DNA from: ASMP01 sp041484115
GTDB lineage: Archaea; Nanobdellota; Nanobdellia; Pacearchaeales; GW2011-AR1
Reading direction: 5' to 3'
Length of the DNA: 19,874 nt
Assembly: GCA_041484115.1 (NCBI GenBank)
Contig: JBGPHA010000006.1
Location: 1 to 19,874 of the forward strand
Shown: positions 8,367-14,111 of the stretch, piece by piece
How the letters are laid out: each line of letters begins with the position of its first letter
Numbering within the stretch: the first letter of the stretch is position 1
Made by a program: the position numbers and the translations under genes
The notes under the pieces: model-generated
What the model was told of the DNA's origin: nothing
Seen by the model: only the letters and a program-made list of their open reading frames with translations
Database searches by the model: none

Positions 8367-8885
8367 ATGCCAAAAATTAGTGTGAGACATCTTATAAAAA
8401 AAGGGAAATATATCACTACAAGAAATGGAGATTTTGTTATTAAACTATCTAAAAAAATTATTGGGGAGATAAAACCATACTCTAAAAAAATAATGGTCGT
8501 GGGAAGCATAAGACGAAAAGAAAAAAATCCGGTCGATATTGATGTTGTCCTTATTCCAAAAATAGAAGAGAGCAAGGAAAAAATAGAGGCAGTTTTGAGA
8601 AAAAAAGGAAAAAAAATATTAGGCGGGGATAAAAAAGCTTATTTTAAAATAGAAGGAGTTGAAGTAGAGATTTATTACACAATTCCTGAAGAATGGGGTG
8701 CTGCATTGCTGGCTTATTCTAGCGAGTTCGGAGCTGGAATTGGTTTAAGAGTTGTTGCAAAAAGAAAAGGCTTCAAGCTTAGCCAGCATGGACTTTTCAA
8801 AAATGGAAAAAGAATTGCAGGGAAAACAGAAGAGGAAATTTATCATGCTCTCGGAAGGTCTTGGAAAGCTCCGGAGAAAAGGTGA
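8367..8885 (+). CDS. minimal family X DNA polymerase-like nucleotidyltransferase
   Basis: The 172-residue product matches the catalytic palm and thumb of family X polymerases. The nucleotidyltransferase signature GSIRR (46-50) is followed by VDIDVVL, with catalytic Asp57 and Asp59. The C-terminal half has PEEWGAALLAYSS (107-119), Arg128 in place of the minor-groove arginine of polymerase beta, and GLFKNGKRIAGKTEEEIYHALG, all typical of the family. It lacks the N-terminal helix-hairpin-helix lyase domain and the C-terminal PHP domain of bacterial PolX, so it is about as small as the African swine fever virus PolX. The third catalytic acid, usually Asp, aligns with Glu101. The YF dinucleotide before the usual TGS aligns with Ala116-Tyr117. 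A DNA repair gap-filling or other nucleotidyl transfer role is inferred. The metallopeptidase gene follows five bases later and may be coupled. Confidence 0.85.
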   Translation: MPKISVRHLIKKGKYITTRNGDFVIKLSKKIIGEIKPYSKKIMVVGSIRRKEKNPVDIDVVLIPKIEESKEKIEAVLRKKGKKILGGDKKAYFKIEGVEVEIYYTIPEEWGAALLAYSSEFGAGIGLRVVAKRKGFKLSQHGLFKNGKRIAGKTEEEIYHALGRSWKAPEKR

Positions 8886-8886
8886 T
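8881..8886 (+). promoter_or_regulatory. Shine-Dalgarno site of the metallopeptidase gene
   Basis: GGTGAT matches the 3' half of the archaeal Shine-Dalgarno GGAGGTGAT and lies four bases before the ATG at 8891. It supports that start over the in-frame ATG at 8861 inside the upstream gene. Confidence 0.6.
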
Positions 8887-8890
8887 AAAA

Positions 8891-9367
8891 ATGAAGTATG
8901 ATTTTGCTCCAGATATACAGAGAATTTCAGAGGAAATTTCAAGATTTCTTTTTCCTCACGTAAAATTGGAAAGAACGAAGTGTTTCAGATCTTATGGAAG
9001 CTCTTCAAGAGGAACAATAGCGAGATGTCACACTATAGGAAAACTTTTGCAGAGAGCGATGAATACAGAAGCCTTCTATGCCCTTGAGTTCATTTCAGAA
9101 AGATTTGACAAGCTTCCAGAAGAGGAGAAAGTAAAGACTATAATTCACGAACTAATGCATATTCCACAGACTTTCGGAGGAGGATTTCGGCACCACGATC
9201 ATGTCTGCGAGAAAAACGTCAATACTTGCTATAGGACATATAAAGAAAAAAAGAAAAATCTGGAACAAAACGATGTTCTCGGTCTGAAAGAGTTGAAATG
9301 GAAAAATCAAGATAATATCAAACAGATGGAAGATATAAGAAAAAATGCTGAAAAAGGTTTCTTTTAA
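8891..9367 (+). CDS. putative zincin-type metallopeptidase
   Basis: From the ATG at 8891 the product has 158 residues. The zinc-binding motif HELMH at 86-90 is followed by IPQTFGGGFRHHDHV, whose histidines at 101, 102 and 104 are candidates for the third metal ligand. This layout resembles a small archaeal/phage family of putative metallopeptidases with HELxHIP...R.H. The cysteines at 31, 46, 106 and 113 might bind a second metal. There is no signal peptide, so it is probably cytosolic. The C-terminal 40 residues are highly charged. The substrate is unknown. The gene overlaps the start of the DUF192 gene by 23 bases and follows the PolX-like gene by five, forming a probable operon. The zincin call is secure at motif level; actual proteolysis is inferred. 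Confidence 0.78.
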   Translation: MKYDFAPDIQRISEEISRFLFPHVKLERTKCFRSYGSSSRGTIARCHTIGKLLQRAMNTEAFYALEFISERFDKLPEEEKVKTIIHELMHIPQTFGGGFRHHDHVCEKNVNTCYRTYKEKKKNLEQNDVLGLKELKWKNQDNIKQMEDIRKNAEKGFF

Positions 9368-9692
9368 TTTTAATGGGAAAAGGATTAGTGTTGAAAGTAG
9401 AGAATGTAGAGGATTAAATAGATTTTTTGGTTTAATGTTTAAAGGCAGAAAAGAAGCAAATGCTTTACTTTTCGAGTTTAAGAAACCTGTAGATTTTAGG
9501 ATTCATTCTTTTTTCGTCTTTTTTCCGTTCGTTGCTGTATGGCTAGACGATAGAAATAAAGTTATAGAAGCTAAAAGCGTCAGACCATTTACTTTCTCTA
9601 TCAAAACTAAGGAGCCCTATAAAAAACTTCTTGAAATACCTTTAAATAAAAGATATAAGGAAAAAATTAAACTTCTCTTCTCTCGTCGGTGA
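9345..9692 (+). CDS. DUF192 family protein
   Basis: The 115-residue protein has the DUF192 pattern: an early RG.M-like region (GLMFKGRKEANALLFEF), then IHSFFVFFPFVAVWLDD, then KVIEAKSVRPF, and a final LLEIP element (KKLLEIPLNK). Proteins of this family are small beta-rich domains of unknown function found in bacteria and archaea, often secreted; this copy has no signal peptide. The start lies 23 bases inside the metallopeptidase gene in another frame, so translation is likely coupled. The domain covers the whole length and nothing is missing. The family has no established activity. Confidence 0.85.
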   Translation: MLKKVSFNFNGKRISVESRECRGLNRFFGLMFKGRKEANALLFEFKKPVDFRIHSFFVFFPFVAVWLDDRNKVIEAKSVRPFTFSIKTKEPYKKLLEIPLNKRYKEKIKLLFSRR

Positions 9693-9701
9693 TTAGAAAG
9701 A

Positions 9702-9710
9702 TTTAAATAT
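9702..9710 (+). promoter_or_regulatory. TATA box of the 41-residue basic protein gene
   Basis: TTTAAATAT with a purine-rich GAAAGA just upstream (BRE-like) lies about 45 nt before the ATG at 9755. It would give a short leader of roughly 20 nt that contains the strong Shine-Dalgarno. Confidence 0.6.
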
Positions 9711-9743
9711 AGAAATTAACTTTATTAATTTAGATATTAAAAA

Positions 9744-9749
9744 GGAGGT
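9744..9749 (+). promoter_or_regulatory. strong Shine-Dalgarno site
   Basis: GGAGGT is a full match to the archaeal anti-SD, five bases before the ATG at 9755. It is the best ribosome binding site in the window and argues that the small gene downstream is real and well expressed. Confidence 0.8.
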
Positions 9750-9754
9750 ACAAA

Positions 9755-9880
9755 ATGGGAAAAATTATCGTTCATAAAGTAATAAAGAGGAAACCAGGTC
9801 ACCTTTACTACATCGACGGGGCAGGAAATGTATGCGAAGCAAAGATGGCTAGAGGTGGAAAGAAAAAAAAGAGAAGATAG
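9755..9880 (+). CDS. 41-residue basic protein, conserved-looking, function unknown
   Basis: The product begins MGKIIVHKVIKRKPGHLYYI, continues with DGAGNVCEAKMARGG and ends in KKKKRR. It is strongly basic with one cysteine. I recall closely similar short proteins in Woesearchaeota/Pacearchaeota-type genomes, but no function is known to me. The LYYIDGAGNVCEAKM core reads like a small beta hairpin and the tail like a nucleic-acid or ribosome contact. An optimal Shine-Dalgarno and its own promoter support it as a real, highly translated gene. A role at the ribosome or on RNA/DNA is an inference from charge and translation signals only. Confidence 0.78.
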   Translation: MGKIIVHKVIKRKPGHLYYIDGAGNVCEAKMARGGKKKKRR

Positions 9881-10010
9881 ACCTCTTTAATATTTATTTT
9901 TATTAATTTTATTAAGTTTTTTTAATTTAGTAATTTTTAATCATCTATTTTTTGGAATCTTTTATGAGCTTCACGGATAAGTCTATCTCTATATTTTTCT
10001 TCAGATATAT
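9881..10010 (+). terminator. T-rich spacer before kae1, probable intrinsic termination region
   Basis: The spacer is very AT-rich with several T runs, the longest being seven T at 9917-9923. Archaeal RNA polymerase terminates at such U runs without needing a hairpin. I find no tRNA or small gene here. No TATA box sits at the expected distance from the kae1 start, so its promoter is not clear. Confidence 0.4.
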
Positions 10011-10997
10011 ATGATTATTTTAGGAATAGAAAGCACTGCGCATACTTTTGGAGTGGCTGTGGTAAAAAACGGAAAAATACTCTCTAATGCTAAAAAAAGC
10101 TATACGACAGAGAAGGGAGGAATTATTCCTCTGGAAGCAGCGAAACACCATCAGGAAAATAAAAGAAATTTGTATTCTGAATCACTTAAAACATCTGGAA
10201 TAAGGGAAGAAGACATCGATGCTATCGCGATTTCCCAAGGCCCTGGCTTGGCTCCATGCCTTCTTCAGGGAATGGGATTTGCAAAAGAACTCGCTGAAAA
10301 ACTAAAAAAGCCGATAATTCCTGTTAATCATTGCATAGCTCATCTTGAAATAGGCAGAATTACAGGGACTAAAGATCCTGTTATGCTATATGCATCTGGG
10401 GCAAACACCCAAGTAATAGCTTATGCATCTGGAAAATTCCGTGTTTTTGGAGAAACCCTTGACATAGGAATAGGAAATTTTATAGACACATTTGCGAGAT
10501 ATGCAGGAATAGGGTTTCCTGGTGGCTCTGTAATAGAAAAACTAGCGTTGGAAGGAAAACAATTGATAAAACTTCCATATAAAGTGAAAGGAATGGACAT
10601 TGCTCTTTCAGGAATACTTACAAATTTAAAACAAAAACTTGAGTCAGGAAAATACAAGCTTCAGGATTTGGCATTTTCTTTGCAGGAGAATGTTTTTCCT
10701 ATGTTAGTAGAGACTTCAGAACGAGCCCTGGCACATACTGAAAAAAAAGAGCTTCTTCTTGGAGGAGGAGTTGCCTGCAATAAAAGACTAAAGGAAATGT
10801 GCAGAATCATGTGCGAAGAAAGAAACGCAAGATTTTTCTGCCCTGAAAATCAGTTCCTTACAGATAATGCAGCGATGATAGCTTACCTCGGAGAAATAAT
10901 GTTCAAATCAGGAATTAAGGTTCCACATACAGAATTGAAAAAACTAGACATAAAACCAAGACAGAGGACAGACGAGGTTGAAGTTACCTGGAGATAA
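10011..10997 (+). CDS. kae1: Kae1, tRNA N6-adenosine threonylcarbamoyltransferase subunit
   Basis: The 328-residue product is the catalytic subunit of the KEOPS complex, which makes the universal t6A37 modification on ANN-decoding tRNAs. It opens with the ASKHA phosphate-loop sequence ILGIESTAHTFGVAV. It has the metal ligands His107 and His111 in NHCIAHLEIGR and Asp285 in TDNAAMIAY, plus GETLDIGIGNFIDTFAR and GGGVACN near the nucleotide site. The common SGGNTQ appears here as SGANTQ (129-134). The length is that of a stand-alone Kae1: the Bud32 kinase often fused to it in archaea is absent and must lie elsewhere if present. The other KEOPS subunits are not in the window. The start is the only ATG that gives the conserved N-terminal strand. 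Confidence 0.96.
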   Translation: MIILGIESTAHTFGVAVVKNGKILSNAKKSYTTEKGGIIPLEAAKHHQENKRNLYSESLKTSGIREEDIDAIAISQGPGLAPCLLQGMGFAKELAEKLKKPIIPVNHCIAHLEIGRITGTKDPVMLYASGANTQVIAYASGKFRVFGETLDIGIGNFIDTFARYAGIGFPGGSVIEKLALEGKQLIKLPYKVKGMDIALSGILTNLKQKLESGKYKLQDLAFSLQENVFPMLVETSERALAHTEKKELLLGGGVACNKRLKEMCRIMCEERNARFFCPENQFLTDNAAMIAYLGEIMFKSGIKVPHTELKKLDIKPRQRTDEVEVTWR

Positions 10998-11014
10998 TTT
11001 TTTATTCAGAAACA

Positions 11015-11022
11015 TTTTTAAA
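11015..11022 (+). promoter_or_regulatory. TATA box of the L7Ae operon
   Basis: TTTTTAAA is a near-consensus archaeal box A. Transcription should start near 11041-11048, giving a leader of about 45-50 nt before the L7Ae ATG at 11092, unlike the leaderless genes elsewhere here. Confidence 0.65.
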
Positions 11023-11040
11023 TTAACTTTTGTCTTAATA

Positions 11041-11088
11041 ATTATCCGATGAACGAAAGGGAGGATATGATTCTTTCGTTCCGACAAT
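11041..11088 (+). promoter_or_regulatory. kink-turn-like hairpin in the L7Ae leader (candidate autoregulatory site)
   Basis: GAACGAAAG (11051-11059) and CTTTCGTTC (11073-11081) form a perfect 9-bp helix with a 13-nt loop. Just outside the helix, GA at 11048-11049 faces GA at 11083-11084, separated by one U/C mismatch (11050 with 11082). UCC at 11045-11047 sits where the three-nucleotide bulge of a kink-turn belongs. The outer (C) helix would be weak: A44xC85, then U43-A86, U42-A87 and A41-U88. L7Ae binds kink-turns, and repression of its own mRNA through a leader kink-turn is known in some archaea. The structure ends four bases before the start codon, so bound L7Ae could block initiation. The pairings are seen; the function is inferred. 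Confidence 0.5.
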
Positions 11089-11090
11089 AA
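11049..11090 (+). CDS. possible 13-codon leader ORF before L7Ae
   Basis: An ATG at 11049 opens MNEREDMILSFRQ, ending in TAA one base before the L7Ae ATG. A second in-frame ATG at 11067 follows GGAGG (11060-11064) by only two bases, too close for normal use. The ORF spans the hairpin exactly, so its codons may simply reflect RNA structure. If translated, it could feed reinitiation at L7Ae. Confidence 0.25.
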   Translation: MNEREDMILSFRQ

Positions 11091-11091
11091 A

Positions 11092-11391
11092 ATGGATATA
11101 TACAGCATAATAGAAAAGGCAAGAAAGACAGGAAAAGTAGAGAAAGGAACAAACGAAGTTACAAAGGCCATAGAAAGAGGAACAGCAAAACTTGTTGTCT
11201 ACGCTGCCGATGTTAATCCTAAAGAAATAGTTCAGCACCTGTCTTTTTTGTGCAGGGAAAAAAAGATACCTTGCAGGGAAGTTGACAGCAAGCAAAAACT
11301 AGGGGTCGCTGTAGGAATTCCTGTATCTGCATCTTCAGTTGCAGTGATAGATGCCGGAGATGCTGAAAAAGACATTGCTTCTTTAAAATAA
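11092..11391 (+). CDS. rpl7ae: ribosomal protein L7Ae (kink-turn binding)
   Basis: The 99-residue product is L7Ae/L8e, which binds kink-turns in 23S rRNA and, in archaea, in box C/D and H/ACA guide RNPs and RNase P. The RNA-recognition signature KGTNEVTKAIERGTAKLVV, the ADVNPKEIVQHL segment and the VAVGIPVSASSVAVID loop are all intact. It is shorter than usual (about 115-125) because the N-terminus starts directly at the first helix, IYSIIEKARKTGKV. No upstream in-frame start exists, since TGA at 11068-11070 blocks the frame. It is first in an operon with S28e and L24e, a known archaeal arrangement. No Shine-Dalgarno directly precedes its ATG; the only one, GGAGG, lies in the leader hairpin loop. 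Confidence 0.95.
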   Translation: MDIYSIIEKARKTGKVEKGTNEVTKAIERGTAKLVVYAADVNPKEIVQHLSFLCREKKIPCREVDSKQKLGVAVGIPVSASSVAVIDAGDAEKDIASLK

Positions 11392-11392
11392 A

Positions 11393-11701
11393 ATGGGCGG
11401 CGCAAAACAACAAAAATCAAAACAGCAACAGCAACAACAATCGCAAGCTTCTAAAGGGAGCGACAAGATTCTAGTTGGAGAGGCTATACCTGCTCTCGTA
11501 GAAGAGATAATAGGAAGAACTGGATTCAGGGGCGAAATTACACAGGTCAAAGCTCTAGTCACAGAAGGCAGAGACAAAGGAAGATCAATAAGAAGAAACG
11601 TAAAAGGGCCTGTAAGAATAGGAGATTACTTAATGCTGAGAGAGACAGAAATCGAAGCAAGAAGAATTAAATCCAAAGTCACAAAAGGAGCGTACACTTA
11701 A
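11393..11701 (+). CDS. rps28e: ribosomal protein S28e with Gln-rich N-terminal extension
   Basis: Residues of about 30-102 are a complete S28e, a small OB-fold protein of the 30S platform: GRTGFRGEITQVKALVTEG, then RDKGRSIRRNVKGPVRIGDY and MLRETEIEARRI. The usual archaeal protein has about 70 residues. Here about 28 residues precede it, with six consecutive glutamines within a Q/K/S-rich tract (residues 6-20). No other in-frame ATG lies before the conserved domain, so the extension seems genuine. The tail is probably disordered. The start is two bases after the L7Ae stop, and the next small gene begins immediately after this stop. Confidence 0.94.
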   Translation: MGGAKQQKSKQQQQQQSQASKGSDKILVGEAIPALVEEIIGRTGFRGEITQVKALVTEGRDKGRSIRRNVKGPVRIGDYLMLRETEIEARRIKSKVTKGAYT

Positions 11702-11866
11702 ATGCATACTCTTGTCCCTAGAAACGAAAGATTAAAATTTATTCTAGAAAGTTTAGTTGAGGGAACATTAGAATTAAAACATGCGGACGAAAAGTATATT
11801 AGTCTTATCAAAGGCGATATTGTAGCAAGGGGCTATGATATTGTCTCTGAGAATGAGGATAACTAA
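11702..11866 (+). CDS. 54-residue protein of unknown function in the ribosomal operon
   Basis: The ATG abuts the S28e stop codon without a gap. The product starts MHTLVPRNERLKFILESLVE and ends SLIKGDIVARGYDIVSENEDN. It has a short helix-like N-terminal half and a strand-like IVARGYDIVS end, with an acidic terminus. There are no cysteines, membrane segment or known motif. The tight spacing between S28e and L24e supports translation as part of the operon. I do not recognise a family. It could be a lineage-specific ribosomal or translation accessory protein, but that is only context. Confidence 0.6.
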   Translation: MHTLVPRNERLKFILESLVEGTLELKHADEKYISLIKGDIVARGYDIVSENEDN

Positions 11867-11891
11867 AATGGAATATATCACCTACATATAA

Positions 11892-11895
11892 GGAG
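11892..11895 (+). promoter_or_regulatory. Shine-Dalgarno site of L24e
   Basis: GGAG, within AAGGAGAGTG, lies eight bases before the ATG at 11904 and fixes the start of the L24e gene. Confidence 0.6.
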
Positions 11896-11903
11896 AGTGC
11901 AAA

Positions 11904-12074
11904 ATGCCTAAATGCAGTTATTGCGGGAAACAATATGAACCCCCTAGAGGCCTTACTCTTGTTCTCAATGATGGAACCCTAAGGTATTTCTGCTCTTCAA
12001 AATGCAGAAAAAACATGCTGATGAAAAGAAGAAAAGTCCGCTGGATTTCTAAAGGGAAAAAGAAGGAATTGTAA
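11904..12074 (+). CDS. rpl24e: ribosomal protein L24e
   Basis: The 56-residue product is the archaeal zinc-binding form of L24e, a component of the 50S subunit near the subunit interface. Zinc ligands are Cys4, Cys7, Cys30 and Cys34 in CSYC and CSSKC. The conserved GLTLVLNDGTLRYFCSSKC segment and the basic tail MKRRKVRWISKGKKKEL complete the family pattern at normal length. It is the last gene of the L7Ae-S28e operon and is followed directly by a hairpin and U run. Nucleoside diphosphate kinase, often next in archaeal versions of this operon, is absent. Confidence 0.94.
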   Translation: MPKCSYCGKQYEPPRGLTLVLNDGTLRYFCSSKCRKNMLMKRRKVRWISKGKKKEL

Positions 12075-12101
12075 ATTTTATCGACGATAAAATGTTTTTT
12101 T
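12075..12101 (+). terminator. hairpin plus T7 terminator of the ribosomal operon
   Basis: ATTTTATC and GATAAAAT (12075-12093) form a perfect 8-bp stem around a three-base loop, one base after the L24e stop. A G and seven T (12095-12101) follow. This has the form of a bacterial intrinsic terminator, although the stem is AT-rich; U-run termination would suffice in archaea. Confidence 0.65.
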
Positions 12102-12111
12102 GTGCAGAAAA

Positions 12112-12120
12112 CTTTATAAA
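12112..12120 (+). promoter_or_regulatory. TATA box of the gyrase operon
   Basis: CTTTATAAA, preceded by a BRE-like GAAAA, predicts a start near 12142 and a leader of about 85 nt. That leader would include the inverted repeat at 12170-12200. A weaker second box within TTAAAATTTA near 12185-12194 is possible. Confidence 0.5.
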
Positions 12121-12169
12121 GGAAAGAAGACTTTTTTGAGGATAAATCAGACAGATTTTCTGTTCTGAA

Positions 12170-12200
12170 ATTTGCTAAATAATCTTAAAATTTAGCAAAT
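12170..12200 (+). promoter_or_regulatory. 11-bp inverted repeat upstream of gyrB
   Basis: ATTTGCTAAAT (12170-12180) and ATTTAGCAAAT (12190-12200) are perfect inverted copies with a nine-base spacer, ending 25 bases before the gyrB ATG. It could be an operator for a dimeric regulator or an mRNA hairpin. The spacer and right arm include a TTAAAA box, so a bound protein could block a proximal promoter. No T run follows, so it is unlikely to be a terminator. Confidence 0.6.
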
Positions 12201-12225
12201 GCTATCTAATAGGGGATAATACAAA

Positions 12226-14109
12226 ATGGCGGAAAAAAGCTCATATACAGCAGCAGAGATTAAGGTCTTGGAAGGCCTTGAAGGAGTCAGGAAACGCCCT
12301 AGTATGTACATTGGTAGCACTGGAAAAGATGGATTACATCATTTAGTTTATGAAGTTGTGGACAACTCTGTTGACGAAGCCCTTGCAGGCTATTGTAAAA
12401 AAATTGTTGTAACTATCAATAAAAATGGTTCTGTAACTGTTGAAGACGATGGGAGAGGGATCCCAGTTGAACCCCATCCTTTATTGAAGATACCTGCTGT
12501 GGAAGTTGCTTTGACAAGACTCCATGCAGGAGGAAAATTTGACAAAAAAACATATGTAATTTCTGGTGGTTTGCATGGTGTGGGTGTTTCAGTCGTTAAT
12601 GCCCTTTCTAAAAAGCTTATAGTAGAAGTAAAAAGAGATGGAAAAATTTACAGCCAGGAATATTCAAGAGGACAGACACAGACAAAATTAAAACAAATAG
12701 GAAAAGCAGATGGAACAGGGACTACAATAATTTTCTGGCCTGATCCAGAGATTTTTTCAACAACTGCTTTTGATTATAAGGTTCTGGAAACTAGGTTTAG
12801 AGAGATTGTTTTTCTAAATACAGGACTTAAAATAACTCTTATAGATGAGGAAAAAAACAAGAAAGAAGAATTCTATTCTGCAGGAGGGTTAATAGAGTTT
12901 GTGAAATGGCTCAACACGTCAAAAGAAGCTCTGCATAAGCCTATATATTTCAAGAAAGAAGTGGATCATACTGTTATAGAGGCAGCGATACAGTATAACA
13001 GTAGCTATCAGGAAAACATCTTTGGATTTGTCAACACTATAAACACTGTTGAAGGCGGAACTCATGTTTCTGGATTTAAGACAGCTTTAACAAGGGCAAT
13101 AAATGATTACGCAAAAAATAAGAATCTCTTGAAGGATGAGTCTCTTCTTGGAGATGATGTTCGTGAAGGTTTGACAGTTGTTCTTAGTCTGAAAATGGAG
13201 GAACCTCAGTTTGAAGGGCAGACGAAGACAAAGCTCGGAAATTCTGAAATAAAAGGCTTTGTAGATTCTGAAGTTACAAGGGCACTTTCTGAATTTTTCG
13301 AGGAAAATCCTGCAATAGCCAGAAAGATAACACAGAAGGCATTGGAATCTGCAAAAGCAAGAATTGCAGCTAAAAAAGCAAGAGATTTAGTTAGAAGAAA
13401 GAATGCTTTTTCTTTAGGTGGTTTGCCTGGAAAACTTGCAGACTGCTCTTCAAAGAAAAAAGAGGATACTGAAATTTATATCGTCGAGGGCGAATCAGCC
13501 GGAGGTAGTGCCAAGATGGCAAGAGATAAAGAAACACAGGCAATACTTCCTTTGAAAGGAAAAATTCTTAATGTGGAAAAATCCAGTCCAGCTAGGGCGC
13601 TAGGAAGCGAGGAAATTGCAAACCTGATAACAGCGGTAGGAACAGGAGTTGGAGAAAGTTTTGATATAAGCAAACTGAGGTACAATAAAATAATCTTGAT
13701 GTCTGATGCAGACGTAGATGGTGAACACATAAAAACTTTGCTACTCACTTTTTTTTATAGATTTATGCCCCAGCTCATAGAGAACTCACACGTCTATGCA
13801 GCTCTTCCTCCCTTGTATAGAATAAGAAAGGGAACTAAAGATCATTATGTTTATTCTGATGAAGAACTGAAAAAACAAATTGGCGATTCGGATTCCGGAA
13901 ATGTTACGAGATTCAAAGGACTAGGAGAAATGTCATCTATCCAGCTTTGGGATACTACTATGAATCCAAAAACAAGAAAAATTAAAAAGATATTCATAGA
14001 AGACGCTGTAGAAGCTGATAGAGTTTTCTCAATGCTGATGGGTGATGATGTCCAAGCAAGAAAAGCATTCATACAAGAAAATGCAAAGGAGGCAAATCTA
14101 GATATTTGA
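12226..14109 (+). CDS. gyrB: DNA gyrase subunit B
   Basis: The 627-residue protein is the ATPase/TOPRIM subunit of DNA gyrase, which introduces negative supercoils together with GyrA. The GHKL ATPase has Glu43 and Asn47 in EVVDNS, DDGRGIP at 74-80 and GGLHGVGVSVVNALS at 114-128. The transducer domain holds QTKTKLGN. The TOPRIM domain has EGESAGGSAK (Glu421) and DADVDGEH (Asp494, Asp496, Asp498) as metal ligands, and the C-terminus has RFKGLGEMSS. The length fits the short GyrB form without the proteobacterial insertion. Gyrase in archaea derives from bacteria by transfer, and this sequence is bacterial-like throughout. It is followed two bases later by a zinc-ribbon gene, then another, then gyrA, so the four genes form a likely operon. 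Confidence 0.96.
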   Translation: MAEKSSYTAAEIKVLEGLEGVRKRPSMYIGSTGKDGLHHLVYEVVDNSVDEALAGYCKKIVVTINKNGSVTVEDDGRGIPVEPHPLLKIPAVEVALTRLHAGGKFDKKTYVISGGLHGVGVSVVNALSKKLIVEVKRDGKIYSQEYSRGQTQTKLKQIGKADGTGTTIIFWPDPEIFSTTAFDYKVLETRFREIVFLNTGLKITLIDEEKNKKEEFYSAGGLIEFVKWLNTSKEALHKPIYFKKEVDHTVIEAAIQYNSSYQENIFGFVNTINTVEGGTHVSGFKTALTRAINDYAKNKNLLKDESLLGDDVREGLTVVLSLKMEEPQFEGQTKTKLGNSEIKGFVDSEVTRALSEFFEENPAIARKITQKALESAKARIAAKKARDLVRRKNAFSLGGLPGKLADCSSKKKEDTEIYIVEGESAGGSAKMARDKETQAILPLKGKILNVEKSSPARALGSEEIANLITAVGTGVGESFDISKLRYNKIILMSDADVDGEHIKTLLLTFFYRFMPQLIENSHVYAALPPLYRIRKGTKDHYVYSDEELKKQIGDSDSGNVTRFKGLGEMSSIQLWDTTMNPKTRKIKKIFIEDAVEADRVFSMLMGDDVQARKAFIQENAKEANLDI

Positions 14110-14111
14110 AA

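Noticed and set aside
8861..8890. Earlier ATG at 8861 for the metallopeptidase
   Set aside because: It lies inside the PolX-like gene without a ribosome site, while 8891 has GGTGAT four bases upstream.
9937..10014. Minus-strand open stretch reading EEKYRDRLIREAHKRFQKIDD before a stop, upstream of kae1
   Set aside because: It looks protein-like, but it is only 25 codons long, is closed by a stop just upstream and has no ATG, GTG or TTG start. It may be a remnant or chance.
11060..11072. Kink-loop inside the hairpin loop itself (GA at 11061 and 11069)
   Set aside because: The register is off by one base: an extra U separates the second GA from the helix. The GA pairs outside the helix fit the motif better.
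11868..11891. Seven-codon frame (MEYITYI) between the 54-residue gene and L24e
   Set aside because: Too short to support as a gene. It ends just before the L24e Shine-Dalgarno and is probably chance.
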